From: Stachybotrys elegans
Lineage: Eukaryota > Ascomycota > Sordariomycetes > Hypocreales > Stachybotryaceae
Direction: 5' to 3'
Length of the DNA: 64,000 nt
Assembly: GCA_020746835.1 (NCBI GenBank)
Contig: JAGPNK010000005.1
Coordinates: forward strand, 186,001-250,000
Part shown: one piece after another, positions 9,574-19,931 of the stretch
How the letters are laid out: each line of letters begins with the position of its first letter
Position numbering within the stretch: position 1 is the stretch's first letter
Program-made: the position numbers and the translations under genes
The notes under the pieces: generated by a model
The model's database searches: none
The model's input: only the letters and a program-made list of their open reading frames with translations
Told to the model about the DNA's origin: nothing

Positions 9574-11082
9574 TTAGTGGGTGCCGTTGGTGCCGTTGGT
9601 GCCGTCGTTGTCCATGGCCTTCATGCCAGCCTGCATCTTGCCAAACTGCCACTCGGGCAGGGTGATGCCAGTCTGCTCGTTGATGGTGGTCATGAGGGGA
9701 GGCAGCATCTGGTAGACGTTGCGCATGACCTCAGTCTCGTCGCGCTGGCCAGAAGGACCAGCGCCAGAAGCAGCACCCGTGTTCCAGACGCTGATCTTGG
9801 GGGACATGCCGCGGACGGCGTTGGCATTGGCCTTGGCCAGCTCGACGTAGGTGCCCTTCTCGATCATGAGGTACTGCAACAGGCCGGCGGGGCCACCGAA
9901 GGCGTTGGCCAGCTTCCCGTAGGCCTCGGCCATGGCTTCGATACCCTCGGCCTCGTTCTTGCGCCTGACGACGTCAGCGACGGCCTCCTGCTGGATGGCG
10001 TAGTTGTCGGCGTCGGCGGCGGCGCGGGTGAGGTAGGCCTTGGCGTCGGCCTCGAGACGCACGGCGTCCTGCTTGGCGCGGGCGTCTGCTGAGATCTCGT
10101 AGGCGGCGGCGTCGGCCTCCTGCTGCTTACTCTCGCGGACAATGGTAGCGCGGACGACGTCCTGGGCACGCAGGCGCTCCATCTCGGCGGCGGCGCGCTT
10201 GATCTCGACGTCGCGCTTGAGCTCCTCGTCCTTGGACTCGAGGGCGCGGCGGGCGGCGGCGCGGGCAATGTCGACGTCGCGGTTGAGGGCGGCCTGGCGC
10301 GTGTGCAGCTTGGCGTCGGCCTCGGAGCGCTCAATCTCGCGCTCCGTCTTCTGCACGGCCGTCTCGGCATTGATCTTGGCAATCTCGCGGTCCTGCTCGC
10401 CCTTGCGCTGGGCCTCGCCGACGTTACCGAGCAGCTGGGCGTCTGCGACGTCGATACGGGCCTGGTTGGTGGCGCCCTCGTGGGCCTTGCGGGAGAGCGA
10501 CTCGAAGTAGACGCTGTTGGGGGCGTCCTTGAGCTCCTTGATGTTGGCGTTGTAGATGCGCAGGCCGAACTGGTCGAGCTCGCTGGTGATGTTGCGGAAG
10601 ATGCGGCGCTTGAAGACCTCGCGCTCGGTGAAGATCTCCTCCATGGTCATGCTGGAGACGAGGACACGCGTCTCACCCTCGATGATGCCCTTGACGATGT
10701 TCTCGACGTGGGCGCGGTTCGTGCCATGGCGGGAGGTCTTTCCGTCGCTGGCCTCGGCGATGAGCATGGCGTACTTCATGAGGGCGTCGCCACGGTCCTC
10801 GCGGCGGATGCCGCTAATGTCATTCTCCTCGTCGTCGGGAAGGTTAGTGTTGGCGCCGCGGGAGTTGACGTCGGGGCCGATGGTGAAGACGACGGGCAGG
10901 GAGAACTGGAGCTTCTCCTTGGTCATGGCCTGTAGATCCATGGCGTAGTCGTGGGGCTGGACAGAGAAGCGCATGCAGCGCTGGAAGGGCCAGACCCATG
11001 CGGCCTTTGTGATCTTGACGGTATGGACACCCATACCGGTGATGGCGAGGTACTCATCGGGGGCGGAGATGTTGTAGGACAT
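9574..11082 (-). CDS. Flotillin-like SPFH/band 7 protein
   Basis: Single-exon gene of 502 residues. The N-terminal part (about 1-190) reads as an SPFH/band 7 domain, with MSYNISAPDEYLAITG followed by MTKEKLQFSLPVVFTIGPDV. The middle (about 190-390) is extremely Ala/Glu/Arg-rich and predicted to form long coiled coil (for example EREIERSEADAKLHTRQAA), the flotillin hallmark. The C-terminal part contains YGKLANAFGGPAGLLQYLMIE, typical of flotillins. It ends in three NGT repeats encoded by a small GGTGCC-type minisatellite at 9578-9607. Flotillins oligomerise on the inner face of sterol-rich membrane domains and help with endocytosis or septal organisation. Only part of the ascomycetes retain them. 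The gene is transcribed divergently from the dehydrogenase at 12294. Confidence 0.93.
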   Translation of the reverse strand: MSYNISAPDEYLAITGMGVHTVKITKAAWVWPFQRCMRFSVQPHDYAMDLQAMTKEKLQFSLPVVFTIGPDVNSRGANTNLPDDEENDISGIRREDRGDALMKYAMLIAEASDGKTSRHGTNRAHVENIVKGIIEGETRVLVSSMTMEEIFTEREVFKRRIFRNITSELDQFGLRIYNANIKELKDAPNSVYFESLSRKAHEGATNQARIDVADAQLLGNVGEAQRKGEQDREIAKINAETAVQKTEREIERSEADAKLHTRQAALNRDVDIARAAARRALESKDEELKRDVEIKRAAAEMERLRAQDVVRATIVRESKQQEADAAAYEISADARAKQDAVRLEADAKAYLTRAAADADNYAIQQEAVADVVRRKNEAEGIEAMAEAYGKLANAFGGPAGLLQYLMIEKGTYVELAKANANAVRGMSPKISVWNTGAASGAGPSGQRDETEVMRNVYQMLPPLMTTINEQTGITLPEWQFGKMQAGMKAMDNDGTNGTNGTH

Positions 11083-12293
11083 GGTGGGCGGTTAGGATGT
11101 GTGAAGGGAGAGGGAGTAGAGAGGTGTAAGTGCAAGTATTGGATAGTCAAATCCCTTGGCGATCAAGAGATAGATAAGATATGGATATAGAGAACAGAAG
11201 CCTTGTTAGACGAAGGATGTTGGGCATGTTTATATAGATCATACAGCTAGGCAGCTGCAAAGCCTATGGCGAAGCATATTGGAGGGTTTGCCGCTACGCG
11301 AGGCACACAGGAAGATCAAACGGGGCCCAGCCGCAAGTACGGAGCACGGCACGGGGAAACAGGGCTTGGCAATCTAGGATTAGGCATGACTCGTTTTCCC
11401 TTGTGGGCGAATACGGTGTAGATGGATTCGAGAAGGTTGCCCGAAGAGGGGGTTTAGGTTGCTCGGCAAGTCTATCTCGCCACATGGCTCAGGTGACGAG
11501 TTGCCCGACAGCCAAGAGGCGGAAAGCACCGCTTGGCGAGAGTGATACTCGGTACATAGATGAGAGACACGGGGCGGAGTGATGTGAACCTGTAGGACAG
11601 ACACGTGCGGGCAAAGACAGCCTGGAGCGCAGGCCAGGGCATAATTCGGGCATAATTCAGGAGAGCTAGGAGACGGGAGAGGATGCTTCGGTGGCTCCAG
11701 ACAGTAAAGAACAAGGCTCACTGGGCTTCAGCCGCAGGAACCGGTGGCAGTGGCTGTGGAAATGAGGAGGAACGTTGTGGGACTTTGAAGAGACAGACGG
11801 TGGTCCGTGGACAGGCGATTATTGCTGCGCCTCGCAACAGAGAGCAAACAAACAGCCTGGGGAACGAGAACGAAATAAGGGTCCCTGGTCCCATTTCAGC
11901 CCGAAGGCTTGGCAATGGGTCGATGGGTGGCTTGGCGGCAAGTCATATGATCAGTCACATGTTGCGGAACGGAAAGGATATGAAAGACCATGAGTAACTG
12001 ACGGCGTGGCTGGTGCTGTGGCTGGTGGTGGCGCTCGGCTTGATCTCCGGCGACGGAATCGCTCGGCTCCACTTGCTCCGAGCAGCGACGCGCCTTCCCC
12101 ACGATGTGACGAGACCATGATTGCTATCGATAGGCAGTTGATGCTCGGTAGGTAGGAACTATTAGAGGCAGGAGCGATTTACCCCACGTTCAGTTGGCGT
12201 TGAGAGCCATTATCCGTTATCACCCCGCACTCTTTCTCTCCTGAACACCAAAAAAACATCACCATCATAAAACCATCACCACCACGCTGCACC
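11083..12293. promoter_or_regulatory. Bidirectional promoter region, flotillin / 2-hydroxyacid dehydrogenase
   Basis: A 1.2-kb gene-free interval between two divergent genes, so it must contain both promoters. CT/CA-rich tracts lie just before 12294. Reading frames here lack family features and look like chance. Confidence 0.5.
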
Positions 12294-13238
12294 ATGAAGC
12301 TCCTCTACCCCACCTCCCTCAAGCTCAACATCGAGCTCATCCAGGGCTTCAATGCCTCGCTTCACCCCTACGATGTCAAGGCCCCGATCCCCGAGGACCT
12401 CGTCGACGCCGACATCATGGTCACCTGGACAAACACCCCCGACAACCTGCGCGACGCCTGCGCCCGCATGAAGAACCTCCGCTGGATCCAGTCCCTCGCC
12501 GCTGGTCCCAACGACGTCATCTCGGCCGGCTTCGACCTCAATAAGATCACCCTGACGACGGGCTCCGGTCTGCACGACCACACCGTCGCCGAGCATACAC
12601 TCGGCCTGCTGCTCAATGCCGCCCGCCGCTTCTACGAGATGCGTGACTACCAAGTGAACAATACCTGGGCTGCCCACCTCGGCGGTCCTCAGCCCGACCG
12701 CCCCGCCGGCGCCTTCACCACGCTGCGCGACGCCCGCGTCCTCATCTGGGGCTACGGCAACATCGCAAAGGCCCTCGCACCGCACCTCGTCGGCCTCGGT
12801 GCCAAGGTCCGCGGCATCGCTCGCAGCACCGGCGTTCGCAACGGCATCGAGGTCTACTCGGACGACCGCCTCGCCGAGCTGCTGCCCGAGACGGATGCCC
12901 TCGTCATGATCCTCCCCGGCGACGAGTCCACGCGCCACGTCCTCAACAGCGACCGCATCGCCCAGCTGCCCAAGCACGCGTGGGTTGTCAACGTTGGCCG
13001 TGGCATCTCCATCGATGAGGATGCCCTAGCCGACGCTCTCAACGAGGGACGCCTCGGCGGCGCTGCACTCGACGTGTTCAAGACGGAGCCGCTGCCCGAG
13101 GATAGCAGGCTGTGGAAGGCCAAGAATGTCATTGTCTCGCCTCATGCTGCCGGTGGACGACCTCAGAATGCGGAGAAGCTGATTGCCGAGAACCTGAGAC
13201 GGTTCGCGGCGGGTCAGAAGCTGAAGAATGCCTACTAA
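12294..13238 (+). CDS. D-isomer-specific 2-hydroxyacid dehydrogenase
   Basis: Single-exon gene of 314 residues, a normal length for the compact members of the family. The NAD(P)-binding Rossmann motif is LIWGYGNIAKALAPHL (about 156-171). The catalytic triad is readable: Arg in VVNVGRG, Glu in FKTEPLPED and His in VSPHAAGG. TVAEHTLGLLL is the conserved helix of the catalytic lobe. Such enzymes reduce 2-keto acids to D-2-hydroxy acids (glyoxylate, hydroxypyruvate, phosphoglycerate-type substrates). The protein has no targeting signal, suggesting the cytosol. The exact substrate cannot be assigned. Confidence 0.92.
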   Translation: MKLLYPTSLKLNIELIQGFNASLHPYDVKAPIPEDLVDADIMVTWTNTPDNLRDACARMKNLRWIQSLAAGPNDVISAGFDLNKITLTTGSGLHDHTVAEHTLGLLLNAARRFYEMRDYQVNNTWAAHLGGPQPDRPAGAFTTLRDARVLIWGYGNIAKALAPHLVGLGAKVRGIARSTGVRNGIEVYSDDRLAELLPETDALVMILPGDESTRHVLNSDRIAQLPKHAWVVNVGRGISIDEDALADALNEGRLGGAALDVFKTEPLPEDSRLWKAKNVIVSPHAAGGRPQNAEKLIAENLRRFAAGQKLKNAY

Positions 13239-13365
13239 AAGCACGACTTGATACGATAGACTTGGATATTGCATATAAAGGCATTGCACCATTTCATTCC
13301 TATAAGGTGACAACTAGTACATGAACCAACCCAAATCGTACTCCCACGTGTATTTGCATTTGCCT

Positions 13366-16200
13366 TTACCTCTCCCCCTGAAACGTTCCGCGCATGGGCA
13401 GCTCGTTGTCATACAGGGCCGATTCCTTCTTCATGTGGCGGTCGAAGCTCGTCGTCGACATCTGGACCTTGTCAAAGAGGGCGCGGCCGAGCACGGGTGC
13501 GGCCGGGGGAAGCTGGCCACGCTGCCTAGCGAGCTCCGAGTCCTTGACGTAAGCATGTAGGGCCAGGCTGGAGGCAATCTGGAAAGCACTGCGGATCTGG
13601 CGTCCGTTCCAGCAGCCCGTGGAGCGGGCCATCTCCTCGTAGTGCTGTGTGGCAAATTCGAGGATCTCGTCGTCCTTGATGACGAGGGGCGGCTCGCCCG
13701 TCATGCGGCAGCGCTCGGCCTCGGTCTCGCGCAGCTTGGCGACGTTGAGGCGGAAGATGTCGCGGGTCTGCGTCTTGTCGAGGGGCGGGTAGTAGAGGGA
13801 GAGGTGGATGCGCGACTTGAAGGCCTCGTCGATGGCGCCGACGCGGTTCGTCGTCAGGAACAGCAGGCCGTTGTAGTACTCGAGGACGCGCAGGAAGACG
13901 GACACGAGGGCGTTGCGCTTCATGTCGGACTGGGCGCGCTGGGCCAGGAAGACGTCGGCCTCGTCGAGCAGCAGCACGCAGTCCCACAGGTGGGCGAGGC
14001 GGAAGACGTGCTGCAGCGAGTACTCGACCTCGCGGGGCGAGAGGCCCAGGTCGCCGCAGGTGATGACGAAGAGCGGCTTGCGGTTCTCCATGGCCACGGC
14101 CTCGGCCGTCGCCGTCTTGCCTACGCCCGGGACGCCGTGCAGCAGGACGACGAGGCCGCGGCCCTTGCCCTGGATCAGGTCCTGGCTGGGGCCCTTGGTC
14201 GACGAGTCGGCGTAGCGGCGCTCGAGCTCCTTCTTCTGGAAGTGCGACATGACGAGGCCGCGCACCACGTCCTTGTAGTCGGGCTGGATGCGCAGGTTCT
14301 CAAAGACGCCCGGCTCGCGCGGCACGGGCTTGAGCATGTTGAGGTCGATGGGGAGGAAGCGGCGCTCGCGCAGCGTGTAGGCGAACATGCGGCGCGGCAG
14401 CAGCACGAGGTCCTCGTCGCGCAGCTTGAGGGCGGCCGGGTTCGTCTCAAAGGTGCGCGAGCCCTTGACGCGGCACCGCAGGAACGTGTCCTGGTTGAGG
14501 TTGTCGCGGCGCTGGCGGCGCTCCACGCCGTCGGCCTTTTGCACAATCTCGGCCTGCTGGTAGGCCAGCGACTGGCGGCCGTCGTCGAACCAGTGCTGGA
14601 TGGGCAGCTCGTCCTCGGCCGTCTCGCACTTGACCGACTTGTTGAGCGTGAGCTGGTGGAAGACGGGCATCCACGACGGCATCTTCTGGTACGCCTCGGT
14701 CAGGTCGACGATGACGTCGCTCTCGACAAACTCCGGGTGCCGCATCTTCTGGTAGTCCTCGTTCTCGAGAATCTCCTCCTCGGGCGTCGTGCGCCGCGAG
14801 GGTGGGTTGCGCGTCAGCGACCACGCGCTGTACTGCTGGTGCCGGTCCTCGAGGTAGTCGGTGAAGCGCTGGCCCTGCGTCTTGAGCTTCCCGATGAGCT
14901 GGTCGTGGTTCTCGCGGTACCGGATCGGGTACACCTCGAGCGACGTGATCTGCCGCTCGCCCACGAACGAGGGGACCTCAAAGGTGCGCGCCACGGCCCC
15001 GAAGTTGTTGCCGTCGTTGTCAATGTAGTAGGCCCCGATCTTGAAGGCCGACTTGTCGTCGGAGCCGCCAAAGTCGTCGTCGAACCACCCAAAGGCCGCC
15101 GCCGCGTCCTTCTCGCTGTCGGGCTCCGGCTCGGCCACCTTGTACACGCGCCACACCTCGTGGTAGCGGCCGCCGGCCTCGCCCGCCACGGGCATGTAGA
15201 TGAGGTCGCCGGGGCGGTACAGGCACCACAGGTCCTCGAACTTGACCTTGTCGGCGCTGCTGCCGTCAAAGGCCGCGTACAGGGGCATCACCTCCTCATC
15301 GATGAACTTGACGTAGCACCGCATGTCGCGCAGCGCCTCGGGGCTGTCCATGGCTGTCACAAAGTCCTCGTCGGCGTTGGAGTCGACCGACTGCAGCGAC
15401 TCGACGTCGTCGTCGTCCGAGACGTCGGAGCCTTCTTCGCCCTCCTCGGCCTCAACCTCGACCTCGGCGGGCTCGCTCTCGACTTCTTCCTGCTCGACCA
15501 GCTCGGCCTCCGGGTCAAACTCGTCAAAGTCAGCCCACTTCTCCTCGAGGGTAGCGAGGATCTCTCGCATCTTGGGCTGGAAGTAGACGAGCGGCTTAAA
15601 GGGCCGCATAAAGGTGCGGGGCGTGGACCGGTTGTCCGTGTCGTTCATGAGGGCCGTCAGGTGGCCGAGGATAGGCTGCGACTGGATACGGATGCGCTGC
15701 ATCTCGGTATCGGTAGGTGCCAGCACCTCGCTCCTCTTGTCGCGCCTCGCAGGTTCGGTGCGACGACGCACCTCGCGAGGATCGTCGCCTCCGCTGAAGA
15801 TGTACTTGTGCAGATACTTCTCACGCATGCGGGCGAGCTCCTCGCGGCGACGGCAGCCCTGCTCGCGGCGGACCTGCGAGTTGAAGCCGGGGCCGGCCAT
15901 GAGGACATCAATGGCATAGTCGGGCTCGTCGATGTCCTGGAAGCGGTTCTTGAAGTGCTCAAAGTTGGCCTTGCGGACCTGGGGGATCTTGGCGCGCCAC
16001 TTGGAGGCGACGCGGCGCTGGTCGGCGAGGATCTTCTGGCGGCGCTCGGCCTCCTTCTGCAGGGCGGCGAGCTCGAGTTCCGTCTCGCGGTTGGGGCGGC
16101 GAGGGCCCATGCCGGCGAGCTTGTTGGCGAACTTGTTGGCCATTTCGCGGTCCATGGGCTTCTTGGGGCCGTTGCGCTTCGTCTGGGATGTGCGAGCCAT
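13366..16200 (-). CDS. Large AAA-family ATPase with acidic central region
   Basis: Single-exon gene of 944 residues. The N terminus is basic and charged, with coiled-coil tendency (ELELAALQKEAERRQK). Residues about 230-275 form a long Asp/Glu stretch. A conserved fungal region follows (MRCYVKFIDEEVMPL, FEDLWCLYRPGDLIYMP), matching the domain found upstream of AAA modules in fungal ATAD3/katanin-like proteins (DUF7025-type). The AAA module is near residues 680-860: Walker A HGVPGVGKTATAE, Walker B CVLLLDEADVFL, sensor 1 FLTTNRV and the arginine-containing FKSRIHLSLYYPPL. A C-terminal lid ends the protein. Ring-forming remodelling of protein substrates is expected. The specific role and location are not known for this fungal group. 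It converges on the dehydrogenase, with about 130 nt between stops. Confidence 0.9.
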   Translation of the reverse strand: MARTSQTKRNGPKKPMDREMANKFANKLAGMGPRRPNRETELELAALQKEAERRQKILADQRRVASKWRAKIPQVRKANFEHFKNRFQDIDEPDYAIDVLMAGPGFNSQVRREQGCRRREELARMREKYLHKYIFSGGDDPREVRRRTEPARRDKRSEVLAPTDTEMQRIRIQSQPILGHLTALMNDTDNRSTPRTFMRPFKPLVYFQPKMREILATLEEKWADFDEFDPEAELVEQEEVESEPAEVEVEAEEGEEGSDVSDDDDVESLQSVDSNADEDFVTAMDSPEALRDMRCYVKFIDEEVMPLYAAFDGSSADKVKFEDLWCLYRPGDLIYMPVAGEAGGRYHEVWRVYKVAEPEPDSEKDAAAAFGWFDDDFGGSDDKSAFKIGAYYIDNDGNNFGAVARTFEVPSFVGERQITSLEVYPIRYRENHDQLIGKLKTQGQRFTDYLEDRHQQYSAWSLTRNPPSRRTTPEEEILENEDYQKMRHPEFVESDVIVDLTEAYQKMPSWMPVFHQLTLNKSVKCETAEDELPIQHWFDDGRQSLAYQQAEIVQKADGVERRQRRDNLNQDTFLRCRVKGSRTFETNPAALKLRDEDLVLLPRRMFAYTLRERRFLPIDLNMLKPVPREPGVFENLRIQPDYKDVVRGLVMSHFQKKELERRYADSSTKGPSQDLIQGKGRGLVVLLHGVPGVGKTATAEAVAMENRKPLFVITCGDLGLSPREVEYSLQHVFRLAHLWDCVLLLDEADVFLAQRAQSDMKRNALVSVFLRVLEYYNGLLFLTTNRVGAIDEAFKSRIHLSLYYPPLDKTQTRDIFRLNVAKLRETEAERCRMTGEPPLVIKDDEILEFATQHYEEMARSTGCWNGRQIRSAFQIASSLALHAYVKDSELARQRGQLPPAAPVLGRALFDKVQMSTTSFDRHMKKESALYDNELPMRGTFQGER

Positions 16201-16800
16201 GTTGGGAGAGGGTGTAAGTGTGTAATGGTAATGAGTGAATGAGATGAAGGGGATGAACAGGGGTCGGCTCTAGAATCAATGGGAGATGAAAGGAGAAGAA
16301 GCTCTAGATGCCGAGTGCAGGAATAAAATGGGGAAATTTCTCGTCTGACGGGCCATCTATATATTCATCCCAACGACCGTCTTATCTCGTTCTCGTTGCC
16401 TATCTGCTTGCTTGGCCTGCAGTATCACGGCATTGAGTCACTCCCGCAGGCAACAGCCACGAATATGGAGACCTGGAGCCCCGGACAGGCAGTCGCTAAA
16501 CCTGGACGGGCTGGAGCCATGGCGGCGTTTCAGCCCTCCAGGTAGCCTGTCCCACCGCTGGCCCGTGGCACCAATAGCTCCCTTGTCCGGCCCTTCCAGC
16601 AGCCTCCGCCACGGCCGGCCAAGCCAGCCATTGAGAGTCCGGCCATTACTTCGTTTAGCTGCAGGCTGCTGCTGCATGAATAGGAGGGGCTGGTGGAGAG
16701 CGGTGAGACTCGACACAGCCTGTCCTATCTGCGGGGAGGATGCTGGTCAGACTTTGTGCTTGGTTGCCATTGGGAAACATGTGTGGTAGCGGGTCGGGAT

Positions 16801-16920
16801 ATGCAGGCGATGACGAGAGTAAGACATTGAATGCCCTGTTTCGCCATGGTGTGTGGGTGATGCTGACATGATCTTGCCCAACCCCTCTGTAAAGCAAGAA
16901 ATTGCAGTGAAGGTCTGGCG
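16801..16920. repeat. Unrecognised repeat family, copy R1
   Basis: Shares with R2 and R3 the core GTAAGACATTG(A/G)ATGCCCTG, then a GTGTGGGTGATG-like block. It also shares the downstream AAGCAAGAAATTGCAGTG block with R2 and R4. Confidence 0.8.
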
Positions 16921-17315
16921 GTTATAATAATACCTCACATCTCCCAGCGCTTCTCAGTCCTATAGCCAGCCATCAATCCTCACTTACGCTTCTGTTATTT
17001 TTTCCTCTCTGCGCCTGTTCAATCAGAAATAAGTATGATGGAGTAGGTGCATGTAGTGTGGAAAAAGGAACAATAGTATATGCGAACAATAGTGACCTTG
17101 CTACCCATAGGACCAAAGAACAGAGTCAAACAATAAAGGGATTGTTAGACTATAGCTAACATCACTCGTTGGCTGGAGCCAGAAAACAATGAGGGGGCTG
17201 CGGCAGCGGCAGCAAGTACAAGCGTATAAAGTCGGGCCTGCGGTTAGCAGACTGGCCTCGATGTGTGTACATACCGTTCGTCGGCGTGTGTTCTGACGAG
17301 GCTGGCCGAAGTATT

Positions 17316-17453
17316 GAAATGAGTATACAGGCGAGCCTAATGAAGGTAAGACATTGGATGCCCTGTTTCGGCGGCGTGTGTGTGGTGCTGACATGCTGAT
17401 GTGGTCTCGTCAAACCCTCTACGAAGCAAGAAATTGCAGTGTCGAGCCTGGCG
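17316..17453. repeat. Unrecognised repeat family, copy R2
   Basis: Longest clean copy. It opens AAATGAGTATACAGGCGA, continues with the AAGGTAAGACATTGGATG core, and ends with AAACCCTCTACGAAGCAAG and AAATTGCAGTG. The following GAACCACTCG..CCCCCTCTCCAAC segment (to about 17500) resembles the sequence just before R3, so the unit may be longer than 138 nt. Confidence 0.8.
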
Positions 17454-17816
17454 AACCACTCGACGTGCCGCTTCGCCCCCTCTCCAACTTAGAATAACAT
17501 AGAAGCAGGGCTTGTCTTGCCCAACAGTTCCCCAAGGCAAGAAAGCCTGTTTCATTTAACACGACAGCCGCTAAGGTTCAATTCTGGCATTTTAGCTGGC
17601 CTTCAGAGCTTTCAACAGCAGCATTCACAACTGACGATGACCTCGCCGTCGTTGCTCGCTACATGTAGCCCACGTTGGCACCCATGATGGTAAGCGTCGC
17701 TGGCAGCCTATAAGTATAGTAGGCCCTCTGTTTACACTGACTATCAGTGCAACTAAGGTTTTCATTCGGAAACGACAAGAATGAGGCTCTGTACGATAAA
17801 TTGTGAGTCTTAACAG

Positions 17817-17855
17817 CGCCAAACCCTCTACAAAGTAAGAAATTGCAGTGGAGGG
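17817..17855. repeat. Unrecognised repeat family, partial copy R4
   Basis: Only the right-hand block (CCAAACCCTCTACAAAGTAA and AAATTGCAGTGGAGG) is present. It precedes the GAACCACT segment and R3, as if the left half was lost. Confidence 0.7.
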
Positions 17856-17943
17856 CAACAGGTTGCCTTAGCCTGTTGCCTTGAATGCTAAAAAGGGAAA
17901 ATGTGAACCACTTGGGCGACCCATTTTGCCTCCTCTCTAACCT

Positions 17944-18070
17944 GAAATGAGTACGCAGGCGATCCTAACGAAGGTAAGACATTGGATGCCCTGTTTTGGC
18001 ATCATGTGTGGGTGATGTTGATATGCTGACGCGGTCTTTGTCCAACCCCTATGGGAAGCAAGATCTAGCG
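17944..18070. repeat. Unrecognised repeat family, copy R3
   Basis: Begins AAATGAGTACGCAGGCGA like R2, carries the AAGGTAAGACATTGGATG core, and diverges after AAGCAAGA at its right end, where the AAATTGCAGTG block is missing. Confidence 0.8.
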
Positions 18071-18174
18071 CCTGACGCCACGGCGGCATCGCTTCTGGCC
18101 AATTGCGGTGGCTGGAAAACTTTGACATCTGCCGCAACCATAAGTGTCAAGCTTTTCTCAATTAAATTTTCTAA

Positions 18175-18277
18175 CCAATTGTTATCTATTGATTTAATAT
18201 TGTCTTTATCGTCAGAGGGGGCCTCCTCGAAGACACTGGTCTATATCCCATTGGGGCACACAAACGGGAAATCCCAC
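18175..18277 (+). repeat. Dispersed repeat, copy 2 (first copy at 6584-6686)
   Basis: 103 nt, about 91% identical to 6584-6686. Identity stops at ATCCCAC, where copy 1 continues into AA9 coding sequence and this copy does not. It lies about 100 nt downstream of repeat copy R3 and about 95 nt before the stop of the convergent transporter gene. Confidence 0.85.
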
Positions 18278-18372
18278 GTGGTACATATATCTTCCCTTCC
18301 GCAGGTGCAGGCAACCCTTAAGCACCAGTGGAGCGGGACGAGATTACTCTACTGATCGTCTGCCTTCAGTCC

Positions 18373-19931
18373 TTATTTTGAATCTCCGCCAACAGCTTCC
18401 ACGCTGATGCGTTGACCCTCAAAGACATCGTCGGGACGAACCGCAGTCGCGATGAATGTTTCCTTTGCTGGGAACACCAAAGACAAAGCGGTATATACAG
18501 AGGCTCCACCGAAGAAACCGAGAAGCCAGCCAAACTGGTACGGGTGAACGCCCTCTCCTACATCAATTTCGTTATTGATCCCGTGGATGAAACCTGGTAG
18601 ACTGGGCGCAATAGAAACCAAAAAGGCGACGACTGCCCTCCAATTGACACCCAGCGGGTAGCCATAGATTCCGTCGGGGTTGTAAAGCTCGACAATATCA
18701 TACTTTGCCTTGTGGACTACCCAGAAATCGAAGAGCATGATGGCGGCAATGGGGCCCAGGAATATGGCATACGCAGCCATGAAGTTGAGGAAGTTACTGG
18801 CCGACCTGAGAATCTCCCACGGCACAAGCGCCCAGCAAAGAATGCCACAGATAAGCTGGCCACGGCGAATATCGATAAATTGAGGAGCCAGAGCCATCAA
18901 ATCGTTAGCTGCAGAAAGGCTGTTGGCGCTGATGTTGACACCCAGAGCTGCAAGCGCAAACGAGAAGGCAGCAAAGAAGCGTGCCGCGCGATTGTCCCAG
19001 TGCGACACCAACGCCATGGGATCCCACTCGATGACGCCGTAGTGGTAACCACCCGCAGACGACGAGGCGATGCCGATGAAGGCAATAAAGGTGAATATGA
19101 TGGGAAGCATCGGCACGTACATGACCTGCCACTTGGCCGATACCCTGGAATACCGAGAAAAGTCTGCCTGGTTGACTGAAAGAGTGGCATAGTTGCCAAT
19201 GACAGACGTCATCGAGGCCAAGAAAGCCCAGCTGTAGGCAGATCCGGATGTAGCAGGTGACTGCCGGAAGATGTGTCCATCCCTGGTTGACGCCAAAGCC
19301 CAGATCATGATGGCGAGCCAAGCAACGGGAACAATGGCCGACTTCAACATGAAGAGATATCGTAGTCGGTTCGGCCGCATCATGAGAAAGGGGAGCTGAA
19401 TGAGCCAGAAGAGGAAGAAGGAGATCATGGTGGCGTCATCGATGCCACGACCAGGGGGTATGTGGTTCTCCAGTGTGAGAAATGATGGCCAGATGGCACC
19501 AAGCATGACCCGTACCGTGTTTGCCCCGTTCATCGTTTGGATAGCGAACCAGAATATGGCCAGAATTCCTCGCGATATAATGGCAATGTATGATCCCCAG
19601 AATCCCCAACTCGCACGGGCAATGATGGGAAAAGGTACGTGGTATAAGACGCCGATCGCGCCGTTGAACGCAATCTATACGGGCAACGACAAAGGTAATC
19701 AGTAACACGGCCGAGAGACTGTGACTTGTAGACCTCACCACTATAGAGACAATGAAGAAGCTCGCGGCGACGATGCCCAAGCTTTCACGCCATGTCAGGC
19801 CCACGGCAATGATGCCGGCGGCAAATTGCCATGTTGCAGCATTGAAGGCATCCGATATCCAGTAGCTGATGAGGGAGACGAGGCCCCATTTACGGTCCTC
19901 GACCGGGACAGGGTCCAGGTCATGGTTTGTC
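18373..19931 (-). CDS. NCS1-family nucleobase/allantoin/uridine:cation symporter
   Basis: The main exon is 19675-18373, after an intron at about 19738-19676. An earlier exon starts with TNHDLDPVPVEDRKWG at 19931. Family landmarks are the N-terminal DLDPVPVEDRKW, the first helix region SDAFNAATWQFAAG, GLTWRESLG, FPIIARASWGFWGSY, the Asn/Gln-rich NQADFSRYSR and SAANDLMAL. These match fungal NCS1 permeases for uracil, allantoin, uridine or related nucleobases, which sit in the plasma membrane with twelve spans. The very first exon is unresolved: candidate ATGs lie near 20059 and 20119 (just upstream on the minus strand), but I could not join them in frame with a standard intron. The C terminus (PDDVFEGQRISVEAVGG) is hydrophilic. 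The substrate cannot be chosen by eye. Confidence 0.87.

Larger units (their letters stand above)
16201..18372. other. Gene-free, repeat-containing interval
   Basis: A 2.2-kb stretch between the AAA ATPase and the NCS1 transporter. It lacks supported genes but contains at least three full or partial copies of an unrecognised repeat (annotated separately) and the second copy of the AA9-locus repeat. Short frames here are translations of the repeats. Confidence 0.65.

Noticed and set aside
13642..16242. An 866-codon open frame on the plus strand opposite the AAA ATPase
   Set aside because: It is Leu/Val/Ala/Asp-biased antisense of a GC-rich gene with strong third-position preference, and has no family motifs. 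The minus-strand frame has Walker A and B.
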